Source of the DNA: Erythrobacter oryzae
Lineage (GTDB): Bacteria; Pseudomonadota; Alphaproteobacteria; Sphingomonadales; Sphingomonadaceae
Length of the DNA: 64,000 nucleotides
Direction of reading: 5' to 3'
Assembly: GCF_030271515.1 (NCBI RefSeq)
Contig: NZ_JASCXI010000001.1
Coordinates: 248,001-312,000, forward strand
In this document: piece after piece, positions 42,002-51,325 of the stretch
Layout of the letters: the number at the start of each line of letters is the position of its first letter
Position numbering within the stretch: position 1 is the stretch's first letter
Translations under genes and position numbers: made by a program
The notes under the pieces: generated by a model
The model's database searches: none
What the model was told of the DNA's origin: nothing
What the model saw: the letters and a program-made list of their open reading frames with translations, nothing else

Positions 42002-43432
42002 ATGGCCGCCGACCGCCGCGAAGAACTCGAAAGCCTGCTGGCCCGCCAGCGCGCCGCCTTCACCGCCTCGCGCCCCGAGCCGCTGAGCCAGCGCAAGGAC
42101 CGCATCCGCCGCGCGATGGCGCTGGTCAAGGAGCACGGCGAGGAATTCGCCAAGGCGATGAGCGCCGATTTCGGCAGCCGCTCGCACCACCAGTCGATGC
42201 TCACCGACATCGCCGCGACGGTGGGCGCGGGGAACCATGCCTTGAAGCATATGGACCAGTGGTCGAAGCCGGAGAAGCGCAAGGTTCAGTTCCCGCTGGG
42301 GCTGATGGGCGCGCGGGCCGAGGTGCGCTATGAACCCAAGGGGGTGATCGGCATCCTCTCGCCCTGGAACTTCCCCGTCCAGCTCGCTTTCGGCCCGCTG
42401 ATGCAGGTGCTCGCCGCGGGCAACCGGGCGATGATCAAGCCGTCCGAATTCACCGAGCGCACCAGCGAGCTGATGGCCGAGCTCACCGCGCAATATTTCC
42501 AGCCCGAGGAAGTCGCGGTGATCACCGGCGGGCCGGAAGTGGCCGCGGCGTTCTCCTCGCTCCCCTTCGATCACCTCGTCTTCACCGGCTCGACCGCGAC
42601 GGGGCGCCGGGTGATGCAGGCGGCGGCGGCGAACCTTGTGCCGGTGACGCTCGAACTCGGCGGCAAGTCGCCGGTCGTCATGGGCCGCAGCGCCGATTTC
42701 GCCAAGGCGGGCGAGCGTATCGCGATCGGCAAGATGATGAATGCCGGCCAGATCTGCCTCGCGCCCGATTACCTGATGGTGCCCGAGGACAAGGCCGACG
42801 AAGCCGTCGCGGGCGTCACCGGGGCGGCCGCCGCGATGTATCCGCGCGTGCTCGACAATGACGACTACGCCTCGATCGTCTCCGACCGCCATTTCGAGCG
42901 CCTGCAAGGCCTCGTCGCCGACGCGCGCGACAAGGGCGCAGAGGTGATCGAGGTCAACCCGGCGGGCGAGGATTTCGGCAACGCCAACCAGCGCAAGATG
43001 CCGCTCACCGTGCTGCGCAATGTCAATGACGGCATGACCGTGATGCAGGAGGAAATCTTCGGCCCCGTCCTGCCGGTGATGACCTACAAGTCGGTCGATC
43101 AGGCGGTCGACTACATCAACGAGCACGACCGCCCGCTCGGCCTCTACTATTTCGGTGAGGACAAGGCCGAGCAGGAGCGGGTGCTGACCCGCACGATCTC
43201 GGGCGGGGTGACCACCAATGACGTGGTGTTCCATGTCTCGATGGAAGACCTGCCCTTCGGCGGGGTCGGGCCCTCGGGCATGGGAAGCTATCACGCGATC
43301 GAGGGTTTCCGCGAGTTCAGCCACGCGCGCGCGGTCTATCACCAGCCCAAGATCGACATCGCCAAGCTCGGCGGGCTGAAGCCGCCCTATGGCAAGGCTA
43401 CCGAGGCGGCAGCGGGGCGCATGATGAAATGA
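42002..43432 (+). CDS. Aldehyde dehydrogenase, coniferyl-aldehyde-dehydrogenase-like
   Basis: A 476-residue NAD(P)-dependent aldehyde dehydrogenase. Signatures are SPWNFPVQLAFGPL, VTLELGGKSPVVMG (general base Glu) and NAGQICLAPDYLMV with the catalytic Cys near residue 252. FGGVGPSGMGSYHAIEGFREF is the C-terminal signature of the CalB/YwdH-like clade, and the length of about 475 also suits it. The start ATG at 42002 has GGGAG six bases upstream; the earlier ATG at 41981 has none. The substrate is unproven. The next gene overlaps its stop. Confidence 0.88.
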   Translation: MAADRREELESLLARQRAAFTASRPEPLSQRKDRIRRAMALVKEHGEEFAKAMSADFGSRSHHQSMLTDIAATVGAGNHALKHMDQWSKPEKRKVQFPLGLMGARAEVRYEPKGVIGILSPWNFPVQLAFGPLMQVLAAGNRAMIKPSEFTERTSELMAELTAQYFQPEEVAVITGGPEVAAAFSSLPFDHLVFTGSTATGRRVMQAAAANLVPVTLELGGKSPVVMGRSADFAKAGERIAIGKMMNAGQICLAPDYLMVPEDKADEAVAGVTGAAAAMYPRVLDNDDYASIVSDRHFERLQGLVADARDKGAEVIEVNPAGEDFGNANQRKMPLTVLRNVNDGMTVMQEEIFGPVLPVMTYKSVDQAVDYINEHDRPLGLYYFGEDKAEQERVLTRTISGGVTTNDVVFHVSMEDLPFGGVGPSGMGSYHAIEGFREFSHARAVYHQPKIDIAKLGGLKPPYGKATEAAAGRMMK

Positions 43433-44658
43433 GGGCGCTGGCCGCCGCGCTGGCATTGGCACTGTCGGCTCCGCTCGGGGCCGAGGTGCCGGCAGTGTGG
43501 CGGCCTGTCGATGCCGCGACCGGTCAGATCGCCGATGTGGCCGGGCTTGAGCAGCTCGCCCGCGACTTTCCCGACAGCGCCAGCGTCCGGCTGCGGCTGC
43601 TCAACGCGCAACTCGAAGCGGGCGAGGGCGAGGGCGCGCTCGCCAGCCTGCGCTGGCTCGCAGCGAGGGGCCATGCTTTCAGCGAGCGCGCCAAGGCAAG
43701 GATTCCCGAACTGATCGGACCCGCGCATGCCCAGGCCGCCCGCGATGCGGTCGCTGGCGTGCCGCTTGTCATCGGAGGCAGCACCGTCTTCAGCACCCTC
43801 CCGGCCGAGGCGGGGCTGATCGAGAGCGTCTTCGTGCCGCCGGGGGAACAGGATGCCGTAGCAAGCTCCGTATCCCGGCGCAGCCTGTTCGCGCTCGGTT
43901 CCAAGGGAAATTGGATCGACGTTCCGATCCCGCGGGCTCAGGCCTTGTCGGGCATCGCCATTGCGCCCGATGGCAACGTGGGATGGATTGTCTCGGCCAA
44001 TATCGACGGGGCAATGTCCGACCCTGGAGGATTTACGGGACTGATCGGACTGGTCGGCCCCATGCGAGACCCTTTGATGATCCCCGCGCCCGAGGGTGTG
44101 GCGGTGTCCGATCTCACGATCGGGCCCGATGACAGGGTCTACGCCAGCGATCCGTTGGGCGGAGGTGTTTACCGCGCACACCCGGGCGCCGAAGCGCTCG
44201 CAACGCTAGTGCCCCCCGGAACCTTTCGCTCACCCCAGGGGCTGGCGGTGAGCGCGGATGGCGCGCGGCTCTATGTCAGCGACTATGGCTATGGCCTCGC
44301 CATCATCGACCTCGCCAGCGGCGCGGTGAGCCGCCTTGTGAGCGATGTGCCCGCCGCGCTCGACGGCATCGACGGGCTCTGGCTCCACGAGGGCGAGCTC
44401 ATTGCGGTCCAGAACGGCACCAGCCCGATGCGGATCAGCGCTTTCCGCCTGTCGGACGATGGCAGCCGCATCACAGGCCACCGCATCCTCGAACAGGCCC
44501 ATCCCGACTGGACCGAGCCACTCGGCGGGAGCATCGCCGATGGCGCGCTTTACTATGTCGCGACCGGCCAATGGGCTCTCTACGACAAGGGTGTGTTGCG
44601 CGAGGGGGCCAAGCCGCTGCCCACGGTGATCCGCCGTCTGCCGCTGGCTGCGCGCTGA
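43429..44658 (+). CDS. Secreted beta-propeller-like protein (SMP-30/NHL type)
   Basis: A 409-residue protein with a short signal (MRALAAALALALSAPLGAE), then a helical N-terminal region (ARDFPDSASVRLRLLNAQLEAGEGEGALASLRWLAARG, TPR-like) and four or more propeller-like repeats. Examples are ALSGIAIAPDGNVGWIVS, VSDLTIGPDDRVYASDP, SPQGLAVSADGARLYVSDYG and GIDGLWLHEGELIAVQNG. Probably periplasmic. The ATG overlaps the dehydrogenase stop (ATGA), so the two are co-expressed. Possible roles include a lactonase-like enzyme or a binding protein; catalytic metal ligands are not evident. Confidence 0.65.
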   Translation: MRALAAALALALSAPLGAEVPAVWRPVDAATGQIADVAGLEQLARDFPDSASVRLRLLNAQLEAGEGEGALASLRWLAARGHAFSERAKARIPELIGPAHAQAARDAVAGVPLVIGGSTVFSTLPAEAGLIESVFVPPGEQDAVASSVSRRSLFALGSKGNWIDVPIPRAQALSGIAIAPDGNVGWIVSANIDGAMSDPGGFTGLIGLVGPMRDPLMIPAPEGVAVSDLTIGPDDRVYASDPLGGGVYRAHPGAEALATLVPPGTFRSPQGLAVSADGARLYVSDYGYGLAIIDLASGAVSRLVSDVPAALDGIDGLWLHEGELIAVQNGTSPMRISAFRLSDDGSRITGHRILEQAHPDWTEPLGGSIADGALYYVATGQWALYDKGVLREGAKPLPTVIRRLPLAAR

Positions 44659-44730
44659 AGCGGATAACGCGCCGCAACCTCTGTTCGATTTCCTGCAACA
44701 CAGCTACGGGCTTTTCCCCGAGTCGCAGGC

Positions 44731-44759
44731 TTGCGCGGTGCGCGCGACAGGCCTAGGGC
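44731..44759 (+). promoter_or_regulatory. Weak candidate promoter of the nuo operon
   Basis: TTGCGC (44731-44736), a 17-base spacer, and TAGGGC (44754-44759). The -10 box is poor. The 132-base gap 44659-44790 is where the operon promoter is expected, and nothing better was seen. Confidence 0.2.
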
Positions 44760-44790
44760 GACCCACGGGATTAACTGCTTGGACATCGTC

Positions 44791-45165
44791 GTGATCGACC
44801 TCAGCCAGTATCTGCCGATACTGTTATTCGTGCTGGTTGCCCTCGGGCTGTCGGTGCTTTTCGTCGTGGCCCCGATGGCGGTCTCGCGCCTTACCGGCGT
44901 GCACAATCCCGATGCGGAAAAGCTCTCGGAATACGAGTGCGGCTTCCCCGCCTTCGAGGACGCGCGCAGCCAGTTCGATGTGCGCTTCTACCTCGTCGCG
45001 ATCAGCTTCATCGTCTTCGACCTCGAGGCTGCCTTCCTGTTCCCCTGGGCGGTGAGCCTTGGAAAGACGGGCTGGATCGGATGGAGCGGAATGATGGTGT
45101 TCCTGTTCATCCTCGCGGTGGGCCTCGCTTATGAATGGAAGAAAGGGGCGTTGGACTGGGAATGA
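44791..45165 (+). CDS. nuoA: NADH-quinone oxidoreductase subunit A
   Basis: A 124-residue membrane subunit of complex I with three TM helices. [38 protein letters not shown] is the hallmark region in two parts: [11 protein letters not shown] in the quinone-site loop and [11 protein letters not shown] in TM2. The start is uncertain: GTG at 44791 gives [12 protein letters not shown], matching the family N terminus; TTG at 44779 would add four residues and also has GGGA upstream. First gene of the operon; its stop overlaps the nuoB ATG. Confidence 0.92.
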   Translation: MIDLSQYLPILLFVLVALGLSVLFVVAPMAVSRLTGVHNPDAEKLSEYECGFPAFEDARSQFDVRFYLVAISFIVFDLEAAFLFPWAVSLGKTGWIGWSGMMVFLFILAVGLAYEWKKGALDWE

Positions 45166-45740
45166 ACAACACGATTTCTCCTCCCCAAGGACTGCCCGAC
45201 ATTTCGAAGCTGACCACCGCGCAAGGCGGCGAGGTCCGCGCGCCTGACGCGAGCTTCTTCAACGCGCTCCAGACCGAAGTCACCGACAAGGGCTTCCTCG
45301 TCACCTCGACCGAGGAGCTGTTCCAGTGGGCGCGCACGGGCTCGCTGTGGTGGATGACGTTCGGCCTTGCCTGCTGCGCGGTCGAGATGATCCACGTCAA
45401 CATGCCGCGCTACGACATGGAGCGCTTCGGCGCTGCCCCGCGCGCCTCCCCGCGCCAGTCGGACGTGATGATCGTCGCCGGAACGCTGTGCAACAAGATG
45501 GCCCCGGCGCTGCGCAAGGTCTACGACCAGATGTCGGACCCGAAATACGTCATCTCGATGGGCAGCTGCGCCAATGGCGGCGGCTACTACCATTACAGCT
45601 ATTCGGTGGTGCGCGGCTGCGACCGCATCGTGCCGGTCGACATCTACGTCCCCGGTTGCCCGCCGACCGCCGAGGCGCTGCTCTACGGCGTGATGCAGTT
45701 GCAGCGCAAGATCCGCCGCGTCGGGACGATCGAGCGGTGA
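45162..45740 (+). CDS. nuoB: NADH-quinone oxidoreductase subunit B
   Basis: A 192-residue subunit carrying cluster N2, the last Fe-S centre before ubiquinone. Cluster ligands are in GLACCAVEM (tandem Cys), [11 protein letters not shown] and [14 protein letters not shown]. The N terminus is about 30 residues of variable sequence. ATGA overlap with nuoA. Its stop overlaps the GTG of a non-nuo secreted protein gene. Confidence 0.96.
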   Translation: MNNTISPPQGLPDISKLTTAQGGEVRAPDASFFNALQTEVTDKGFLVTSTEELFQWARTGSLWWMTFGLACCAVEMIHVNMPRYDMERFGAAPRASPRQSDVMIVAGTLCNKMAPALRKVYDQMSDPKYVISMGSCANGGGYYHYSYSVVRGCDRIVPVDIYVPGCPPTAEALLYGVMQLQRKIRRVGTIER

Positions 45741-46276
45741 GGGTAGCGCTTCTCTCCGGTCTGGCGGCTGTGGCTGCGCTGGCCTTTCCGGCGAGCGCGC
45801 AGGAAGCCGCGCCCTGGACCCGCTTTTCCGCGCCGAGCGCGAAGTTCTCGGTCGAAGTGCCGTGCACGGCCGAAGAGATCGCGCGCATCGCCCAGCTTCC
45901 GGGCGATGTCGGGATTGGCATGTCAGTCGATTCCGCCAACCGCGTGATGTGCCTCGCCGATGACTGGATCTACATGGCCGGCGCCCTGACCGACCCTTCG
46001 GCCAAGACCGGCGGGCGGGCCGTGTTCGACCTGATCCGCGAGTTTGTTCTCGCCAGCAAGGACGCCGCGGGTGTCCAGCGCGATGTCATCATCGATGGCC
46101 GCCGCGCTTTCATCAACCGCGAGCTGAAGGACGGTGTGCTCGCCGACGCCGGTGTCGTCGAGGTCGACAAGGCGACGGTCATCCTCATTTCCTCCGGCGG
46201 GAAGGTGCGACAGGATGTCGACGCCGAAGCCACGCTCGAACGTTTTGTCCAATCGCTCAGGATCACGGCGCCATGA
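45737..46276 (+). CDS. Hypothetical secreted protein encoded between nuoB and nuoC
   Basis: A 179-residue protein with a signal peptide ([26 protein letters not shown] start). The mature domain begins [17 protein letters not shown] and is mixed alpha/beta, ending [13 protein letters not shown]; this pattern resembles PsbP-like/DUF1795-type small periplasmic domains. Two Cys (VPCTAEE, VMCLAD) could form a disulphide. No canonical complex I subunit corresponds to it. It overlaps nuoB (GTGA) and nuoC (ATGA), so its expression is tied to the complex. Confidence 0.8.
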   Translation: MRVALLSGLAAVAALAFPASAQEAAPWTRFSAPSAKFSVEVPCTAEEIARIAQLPGDVGIGMSVDSANRVMCLADDWIYMAGALTDPSAKTGGRAVFDLIREFVLASKDAAGVQRDVIIDGRRAFINRELKDGVLADAGVVEVDKATVILISSGGKVRQDVDAEATLERFVQSLRITAP

Positions 46277-47064
46277 CCGTCCTCCACTCCGCCCCCAAAT
46301 TCGCGTCGAACGAGGGCGTGATCGAGGCCGTCAGCGAGACCATCTCGGTCTGGCTGATCGAGGCCATCGAAGCCCACGGCGAGGTGATCTTCCGCGTCGA
46401 GCGCGATGCGGTAGACAAGGTGCTGCGCATCCTGCGTGACGACCACGCCTACCAGCAGCTCATGGAAATCGCCGGGGTCGACTACCCCAGCCGCCCTGAG
46501 CGCTTCGAAGTCGTCTACATGCTCCAGAGCCTCACCAAGAATCACCGGGTGATGGTGAAGTGCTCGGCTAGCGAGGACACGCCCGTGCCCACCGTCACCA
46601 CGCTGTGGCCCAACGCCGGGTGGCTCGAGCGCGAAGTGTTCGACATGTACGGCGTGACCTTCGCCGGGAACCCCGACCTGCGCCGCATCCTCACAGACTA
46701 CGGCTTCGAGGGGCACCCGTTCCGCAAGGACTTCCCGATGACGGGCTACACCGAACTGCGCTATTCCGAGGAGGAAAAGCGCGTGGTCTACGAGCCCGTC
46801 GTGCTGGCGCAGGAAATGCGCAGCTTCGATTTCCTCTCGCCCTGGGAAGGCGCCGATTACGTGCTGCCGGGTGACGAGAAGTCCCGCGGCGCGCCCGCGG
46901 TCGCCGAGCCCAAGACCACCGAGAAGCCCGCCGATACCGGCGCGGGCAAGAAGGCGGACGAGGCCGCGGCCAAGCCCGTTGGCGGCGCCGCGCCTGCCCA
47001 GAAGGACAGCGGCAAGGGTGCCCCCGGCGCCCCCGATCCCACCTCGAAGGAGGGTGGCCGATGA
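46273..47064 (+). CDS. nuoC: NADH-quinone oxidoreductase subunit C with long C-terminal extension
   Basis: A 263-residue peripheral-arm subunit. The 30-kDa-subunit signature is [37 protein letters not shown]. After [16 protein letters not shown] (about residue 200) comes an Ala/Lys/Pro-rich, probably disordered tail of roughly 60 residues (repeated KPA, GAPAPD elements) not found in E. coli NuoC. ATGA overlaps on both sides couple it to the secreted-protein gene upstream and nuoD downstream. Confidence 0.95.
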   Translation: MTVLHSAPKFASNEGVIEAVSETISVWLIEAIEAHGEVIFRVERDAVDKVLRILRDDHAYQQLMEIAGVDYPSRPERFEVVYMLQSLTKNHRVMVKCSASEDTPVPTVTTLWPNAGWLEREVFDMYGVTFAGNPDLRRILTDYGFEGHPFRKDFPMTGYTELRYSEEEKRVVYEPVVLAQEMRSFDFLSPWEGADYVLPGDEKSRGAPAVAEPKTTEKPADTGAGKKADEAAAKPVGGAAPAQKDSGKGAPGAPDPTSKEGGR

Positions 47065-48272
47065 GCATGAATCTCCAGGAATCGCCCACGACCGAGGGCG
47101 AGGTCATCACCAACTACACGATCAACTTCGGCCCCCAGCACCCGGCCGCGCACGGCGTTCTGCGCATGGTGATGGAGCTCGACGGCGAAGTGATCGAGCG
47201 GATCGACCCCCATGTCGGCCTGCTCCACCGCGGCACCGAGAAGCTGATCGAGCACAAGACCTATCTTCAGGCGCTGCCCTATTTCGACCGGCTCGACTAC
47301 TGCTCGCCGCTGGCGATGGAGCACTCCTATGTGCTCGCCATCGAGAAGCTGCTGAACCTCGAGGTTCCGCTGCGCGCCCAGTACCTGCGCGTGCTGTTCG
47401 CCGAGCTCACCCGCATCTGCAACCACATGCTCAACATGGGCGCGCACATCCTCGATGTCGGCGCGTTCACGCCGAACCTGTGGATCATGGACCTGCGCGA
47501 GGACTGCCTCAACTTCTTCGAGCGGGCGTCGGGCGCGCGGATGCACTCGGCGTGGTTCCGCCCGGGCGGCGTCCATCAGGACGTGCCGGAAAAGCTGCTG
47601 GTCGACATCGGCGACTGGCTCGACAACCGCTTCTTCCAGCTGTTCGAGGACGCGATGAGCCTCGTGATGGACAACCGCATCTTCAAGCAGCGCAATGTCG
47701 ATATCGCCGTCGTGTCGCGCGAGGACGCGATTGCCTGGGGCTTCTCGGGCCCGATGATCCGCGCCGCGGGCCTGCCGTGGGACCTGCGCAAGTCGCAGCC
47801 CTACGATGTCTATGACCGCATGGAGTTCGACATCCCGGTCGGCACCAACAGCGATTGCTACGACCGCTTCATGGTGCGCGTGAAGGAAGTCTACGAGAGC
47901 GCGAAGATCATCCGCCAGTGCCTGCGCGACATGCCGGGCGGCCCGATTGCCTCGACCGACACCAAGGTCGTCCCGCCCAAGCGCGGCGAGATGAAGCAGT
48001 CGATGGAAGCGCTGATCCACCACTTCAAGCTCTACACCGAAGGCTTCCACGTCCCCGCGGGCGAGGTCTATGTGGCGACCGAAAGCCCCAAGGGCGAGTT
48101 CGGCGTCTATCTCGTCAGCGACGGCACCAACAAGCCCTACCGCTGCAAGATCCGCCCCACCGCCTTCTCGCACCTCCAGGCGATGGACTTCATGTCCAAG
48201 GGCCACATGCTTCCCGATGCGACCGCCATTCTGGGCGCGATCGACGTGGTGTTCGGGGAGTGTGACCGGTGA
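47061..48272 (+). CDS. nuoD: NADH-quinone oxidoreductase subunit D
   Basis: A 403-residue 49-kDa-type subunit forming the quinone site with Nuo[37 protein letters not shown] and [14 protein letters not shown] are the quinone-site and family landmarks, with the conserved His in [13 protein letters not shown] overlap with nuoC; stop overlaps the next GTG. Confidence 0.97.
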   Translation: MSMNLQESPTTEGEVITNYTINFGPQHPAAHGVLRMVMELDGEVIERIDPHVGLLHRGTEKLIEHKTYLQALPYFDRLDYCSPLAMEHSYVLAIEKLLNLEVPLRAQYLRVLFAELTRICNHMLNMGAHILDVGAFTPNLWIMDLREDCLNFFERASGARMHSAWFRPGGVHQDVPEKLLVDIGDWLDNRFFQLFEDAMSLVMDNRIFKQRNVDIAVVSREDAIAWGFSGPMIRAAGLPWDLRKSQPYDVYDRMEFDIPVGTNSDCYDRFMVRVKEVYESAKIIRQCLRDMPGGPIASTDTKVVPPKRGEMKQSMEALIHHFKLYTEGFHVPAGEVYVATESPKGEFGVYLVSDGTNKPYRCKIRPTAFSHLQAMDFMSKGHMLPDATAILGAIDVVFGECDR

Positions 48273-48601
48273 GCAGGCTGGCCATCGCCGAGCAGATGAT
48301 CGCGCATTACAACGCGCAGGATGCCGACGCCTATGTCGCGCTGATGACCGAGGATGCCTGCGAGGCGGGCTATCGCGGTGCTGTGATCCGCGAAGGGAAG
48401 GAAGGCACGCGCACGGGCCTAAAGGCGATGTTCGCCGAGTTCCCCGAGAACCGCGCCGAGATTGTCACAGGCTACGAGCTTGGCGAATTCGCCGTGCTGC
48501 ATGAGCGGGTTTACCGCTCTGCCGCCGCCGAGCCCTTCGAAGTCATGTCCATCTATTCCTTCGAGGGCGATCTCTGCTCTCGCGTGGAGTTCATCCGCTA
48601 A
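48269..48601 (+). CDS. SnoaL/NTF2-like small protein encoded between nuoD and nuoE
   Basis: A 110-residue cytoplasmic protein. The opening [25 protein letters not shown] is characteristic of NTF2-like/SnoaL cone folds, and it ends [18 protein letters not shown] in the same style. GTG start within the nuoD stop (GTGA); its TAA shares an A with the nuoE ATG. It is not a canonical nuo subunit. Function unknown: an enzyme with an unrelated job or a binding partner are both possible. Confidence 0.75.
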   Translation: MSRLAIAEQMIAHYNAQDADAYVALMTEDACEAGYRGAVIREGKEGTRTGLKAMFAEFPENRAEIVTGYELGEFAVLHERVYRSAAAEPFEVMSIYSFEGDLCSRVEFIR

Positions 48602-49269
48602 TGGCTGACCGTACCCCCGCTCCCGACACCCCCGAACTGCGCGCCCGCTGGGGCGGCTTCGCGTGGACGCCCGAGAACAAGAAAACCGCCGACTGGCACA
48701 TCGCCAAGTATCCCGAGGGGCGCCAGCGCTCGGCGGTGATGCCGCTGCTCGATCTCGCCCAGCGGCAGGTCGGGGCGGAGACCGATACGCAGGGCTGGCT
48801 GCCGCTGCCGGTGATCGAGTATGTCGCGAAGTATCTCGACATGCCGGTGATCCGCGTGCTCGAGGTCGCCAGCTTCTACTTCATGTATAACCTGAAGCCC
48901 GTCGGCAAATTCCACGTGCAGGTGTGCGGCACCACACCCTGCATGCTGCGCGGCTCGGACGACATCATGGCCGCCTGCAAGAAGCGCGGTATGGTGAAGG
49001 GCGGGGTCTCGGCCGATGGGCTGTGGACCCTCACCGAAGTCGAATGCATGGGCAATTGCGCCACCGCGCCGATGGTCCAGATCAACGACGACAATTACGA
49101 GGACCTGACCCCCGAACGCCTCGACGCGGTGCTCGATGCGCTCGCGGCGGGCCAGCAGCCGAAGACCGGCACGCAGGAGCCGGGCCGCCACACCTCCGAG
49201 CCTGCGGGCGGGCCGACCACGCTGACCGCGATGGTGGGGGCCAACCATGACTATCGGGGGGAATGGTGA
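48601..49269 (+). CDS. nuoE: NADH-quinone oxidoreductase subunit E
   Basis: A 222-residue 24-kDa-type subunit holding cluster N1a. Ligands: Cys pair in VCGTTPCMLRG and Cys pair in ECMGNCATAP. WLPLPVIEYVAKYLDMPVIRV precedes them. The C terminus has a 40-residue tail (GTQEPGRHTSEPAGGPTT). The start overlaps the preceding stop (TAATG). The next small gene starts on its last base. Confidence 0.96.
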   Translation: MADRTPAPDTPELRARWGGFAWTPENKKTADWHIAKYPEGRQRSAVMPLLDLAQRQVGAETDTQGWLPLPVIEYVAKYLDMPVIRVLEVASFYFMYNLKPVGKFHVQVCGTTPCMLRGSDDIMAACKKRGMVKGGVSADGLWTLTEVECMGNCATAPMVQINDDNYEDLTPERLDAVLDALAAGQQPKTGTQEPGRHTSEPAGGPTTLTAMVGANHDYRGEW

Positions 49270-49439
49270 TGGGAAACAAGGCCTATACCGGTGTCGGGAT
49301 CGTCGGTCTGATCTTCCTCGCGCTCGGCGTGATGCGGTTTTTCCAAGGGGATAGCTGGGTCGTCTGGGTGTTGCTGGGCGTGATCCTTGGCGGGGTCGGC
49401 ACGGCGCGTCAGTTGCTCGGCGGCAAGAACAACAGATGA
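49269..49439 (+). CDS. Small membrane protein 1 between nuoE and nuoF
   Basis: A 56-residue protein with two hydrophobic segments (VGIVGLIFLALGVMRFF and VVWVLLGVILGGVGTARQLL) ending in a basic tail (GGKNNR). Starts at ATG 49269 on the last base of the nuoE stop (TGATG); a GTG three bases earlier is possible. No named family recognised. First of three consecutive tiny membrane-protein genes linked by ATGA overlaps. Confidence 0.7.
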   Translation: MGNKAYTGVGIVGLIFLALGVMRFFQGDSWVVWVLLGVILGGVGTARQLLGGKNNR

Positions 49440-49579
49440 CCTCGATCGTCTCCATCCTCGTCGCGCTGGTGCTCGCCTTCATCGCCTTCAAGGTGCTGAT
49501 GGGGCTGGTGCGCGTGGGCGTGATCCTGCTGATTGGCGTGGTGCTGATCGGCATGTGGCAATCGGGGAGCTTCGGATGA
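49436..49579 (+). CDS. Small membrane protein 2 between nuoE and nuoF
   Basis: A 47-residue, almost entirely hydrophobic protein: [20 protein letters not shown], then [17 protein letters not shown]. It overlaps the previous gene by ATGA and the next one likewise. Too short for domain assignment; it would form two TM helices with Lys/Arg in the turn. Confidence 0.65.
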   Translation: MTSIVSILVALVLAFIAFKVLMGLVRVGVILLIGVVLIGMWQSGSFG

Positions 49580-49752
49580 ACCCGCTCACGCTCCTCCTCG
49601 CGATCCTCGGCCTCACCGGCTTTGCGCTGGGCGCGGTGCTGACTGCGACCGGGCCGCTCGAGATGGGGGTGATCATCATGGGGCTTGGCCTCGTGTTCCA
49701 GACGATTTCGCTGGCCCGCATTCGGCGCGCCAAAGCAAGGGAAACGCAGTGA
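49576..49752 (+). CDS. Small membrane protein 3 between nuoE and nuoF
   Basis: A 58-residue protein with two predicted TM helices ([19 protein letters not shown] and [17 protein letters not shown]) and a basic C terminus ([11 protein letters not shown]). ATGA overlap upstream. Its stop overlaps the nuoF start region (GTGATG). Coupling on both sides supports real translation. Confidence 0.68.
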   Translation: MNPLTLLLAILGLTGFALGAVLTATGPLEMGVIIMGLGLVFQTISLARIRRAKARETQ

Positions 49753-51044
49753 TGCTGGCTGACAAGGACCGCATCTTCACCAACCTCTACGGCTTCCAGG
49801 ACTGGAGCCTCAAGGCCGCGCAGGCGCGCGGGGATTGGGATGACACCAAGGCACTGCTCGCGCGCGGGCAGGATGCGATCATCGAGGAAATCAAGGCGAG
49901 CGGCCTGCGCGGGCGGGGCGGGGCGGGCTTCCCGACCGGGCTCAAGTGGTCCTTCATGCCCAAGGAATCGCGTGACGGGCGGCCGAGCTTCCTCGTCATC
50001 AATGCCGACGAATCCGAGCCCGGCAGCTGCAAGGACCGTGAAATCATCCGCCACGATCCGCACAAGCTGGTCGAAGGCGCGCTGGTCGCGGGCTACGCGA
50101 TGCGCGCTCGCGCGGCCTATATCTACATCCGCGGCGAATATATCCGCGAGGCCGAGACGCTCCAGAAGGCGATTTCCGAGGCCTATGACGCCGGGCTGAT
50201 CGGCAAGAACGCCTGCGGTTCGGGCTACGACTTCGACGTCTTCATGCACCGCGGCGCGGGCGCCTACATCTGCGGCGAAGAAACCGCGATGATCGAAAGC
50301 CTTGAGGGCAAGAAGGGTCAGCCGCGCCTGAAACCCCCGTTCCCGGCGGGCGCTGGTCTCTATGGCTGCCCGACCACGGTGAACAATGTCGAGAGCATCG
50401 CGGTCGCGCCGACGATCCTGCGGCGCGGGGCTGCGTGGTTCAGCAGCTTCGGGCGCGAGAACAACAAGGGCACCAAGCTGTTCCAGATCAGCGGTCACGT
50501 GGAAAAGCCCTGCGTGGTCGAGGAAGCGATGAGTATTCCCTTCGAGGAGCTGATCGAAAAGCACTGCGGCGGCATCCGCGGCGGGTGGGACAATCTGCTG
50601 GCGGTGATCCCGGGCGGTTCGTCCGTGCCGCTGGTGCCCGCCGCGCAGATCCGCAACGCGCCGATGGATTTCGACGGGCTCAAGGAGCTGGGCTCGGGCC
50701 TCGGCACGGCGGCGGTCATCGTCATGGACAAGTCGACCGACATCGTCCGCGCGATCAGCCGCCTCTCTTACTTCTACAAGCACGAAAGCTGCGGCCAGTG
50801 CACCCCCTGCCGCGAGGGCACGGGCTGGATGTGGCGCATGATGGAGCGCCTGCGCACCGGCGATGCGGCAATCGAGGAGATCGACATGCTGCAGGAAGTC
50901 ACCAAGCAGGTCGAAGGCCACACGATCTGCGCGCTGGGCGATGCTGCCGCATGGCCGATCCAGGGCCTCATCCGCCACTTCCGCCCCGAGCTCGAGCGGC
51001 GGATCCATGAGCACAACGCGCGGTTTGCGGAGGCGGCCGAGTGA
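49752..51044 (+). CDS. nuoF: NADH-quinone oxidoreductase subunit F (NADH-binding)
   Basis: A 430-residue 51-kDa-type subunit, site of NADH oxidation, with FMN and cluster N3. [16 protein letters not shown] binds [24 protein letters not shown] is the second nucleotide motif; [15 protein letters not shown] supplies three N3 cysteines, the fourth in [16 protein letters not shown] at 49752 is preferred; a GTG three bases earlier would overlap the previous stop. Its stop overlaps the GTG of the next small gene. Confidence 0.97.
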   Translation: MLADKDRIFTNLYGFQDWSLKAAQARGDWDDTKALLARGQDAIIEEIKASGLRGRGGAGFPTGLKWSFMPKESRDGRPSFLVINADESEPGSCKDREIIRHDPHKLVEGALVAGYAMRARAAYIYIRGEYIREAETLQKAISEAYDAGLIGKNACGSGYDFDVFMHRGAGAYICGEETAMIESLEGKKGQPRLKPPFPAGAGLYGCPTTVNNVESIAVAPTILRRGAAWFSSFGRENNKGTKLFQISGHVEKPCVVEEAMSIPFEELIEKHCGGIRGGWDNLLAVIPGGSSVPLVPAAQIRNAPMDFDGLKELGSGLGTAAVIVMDKSTDIVRAISRLSYFYKHESCGQCTPCREGTGWMWRMMERLRTGDAAIEEIDMLQEVTKQVEGHTICALGDAAAWPIQGLIRHFRPELERRIHEHNARFAEAAE

Positions 51045-51325
51045 CGAGCCTCGCCTCCTTTGTAATGCCATTTCTGGCAATGGTGGGACTTACTGGGTGT
51101 GTAAGTTCAGGCCGCATTGCGGATTGCATGTGGGAGAAAGCTCCCAATGCTGCACGCGAGGTGGTGTCCGCATCTGATACTGCAACGGCACATCCAGCGC
51201 TGATGGTCGGGTACGACGCATGTGGCAGGGACGAGACACTGATTGCCTTGGACGAGCAGAAGCTCATTCAGAAACTGCGGGAAAAGGACCCGGTCAACTC
51301 ATCGAAAAGTAAGGCGACGGATTGA
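51041..51325 (+). CDS. Small hypothetical lipoprotein between nuoF and nuoG
   Basis: A 94-residue protein with a lipobox LTGC after [10 protein letters not shown], hence exported and lipid-anchored. The mature domain has two further Cys (ADCMWEK, DACGRD) and an acidic-basic C terminus ([14 protein letters not shown]). GTG start overlaps the nuoF stop; the nuoG ATG overlaps its stop. Base composition is visibly less GC-rich than the neighbours, which may mean recent insertion into the operon. Confidence 0.7.
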   Translation: MTSLASFVMPFLAMVGLTGCVSSGRIADCMWEKAPNAAREVVSASDTATAHPALMVGYDACGRDETLIALDEQKLIQKLREKDPVNSSKSKATD

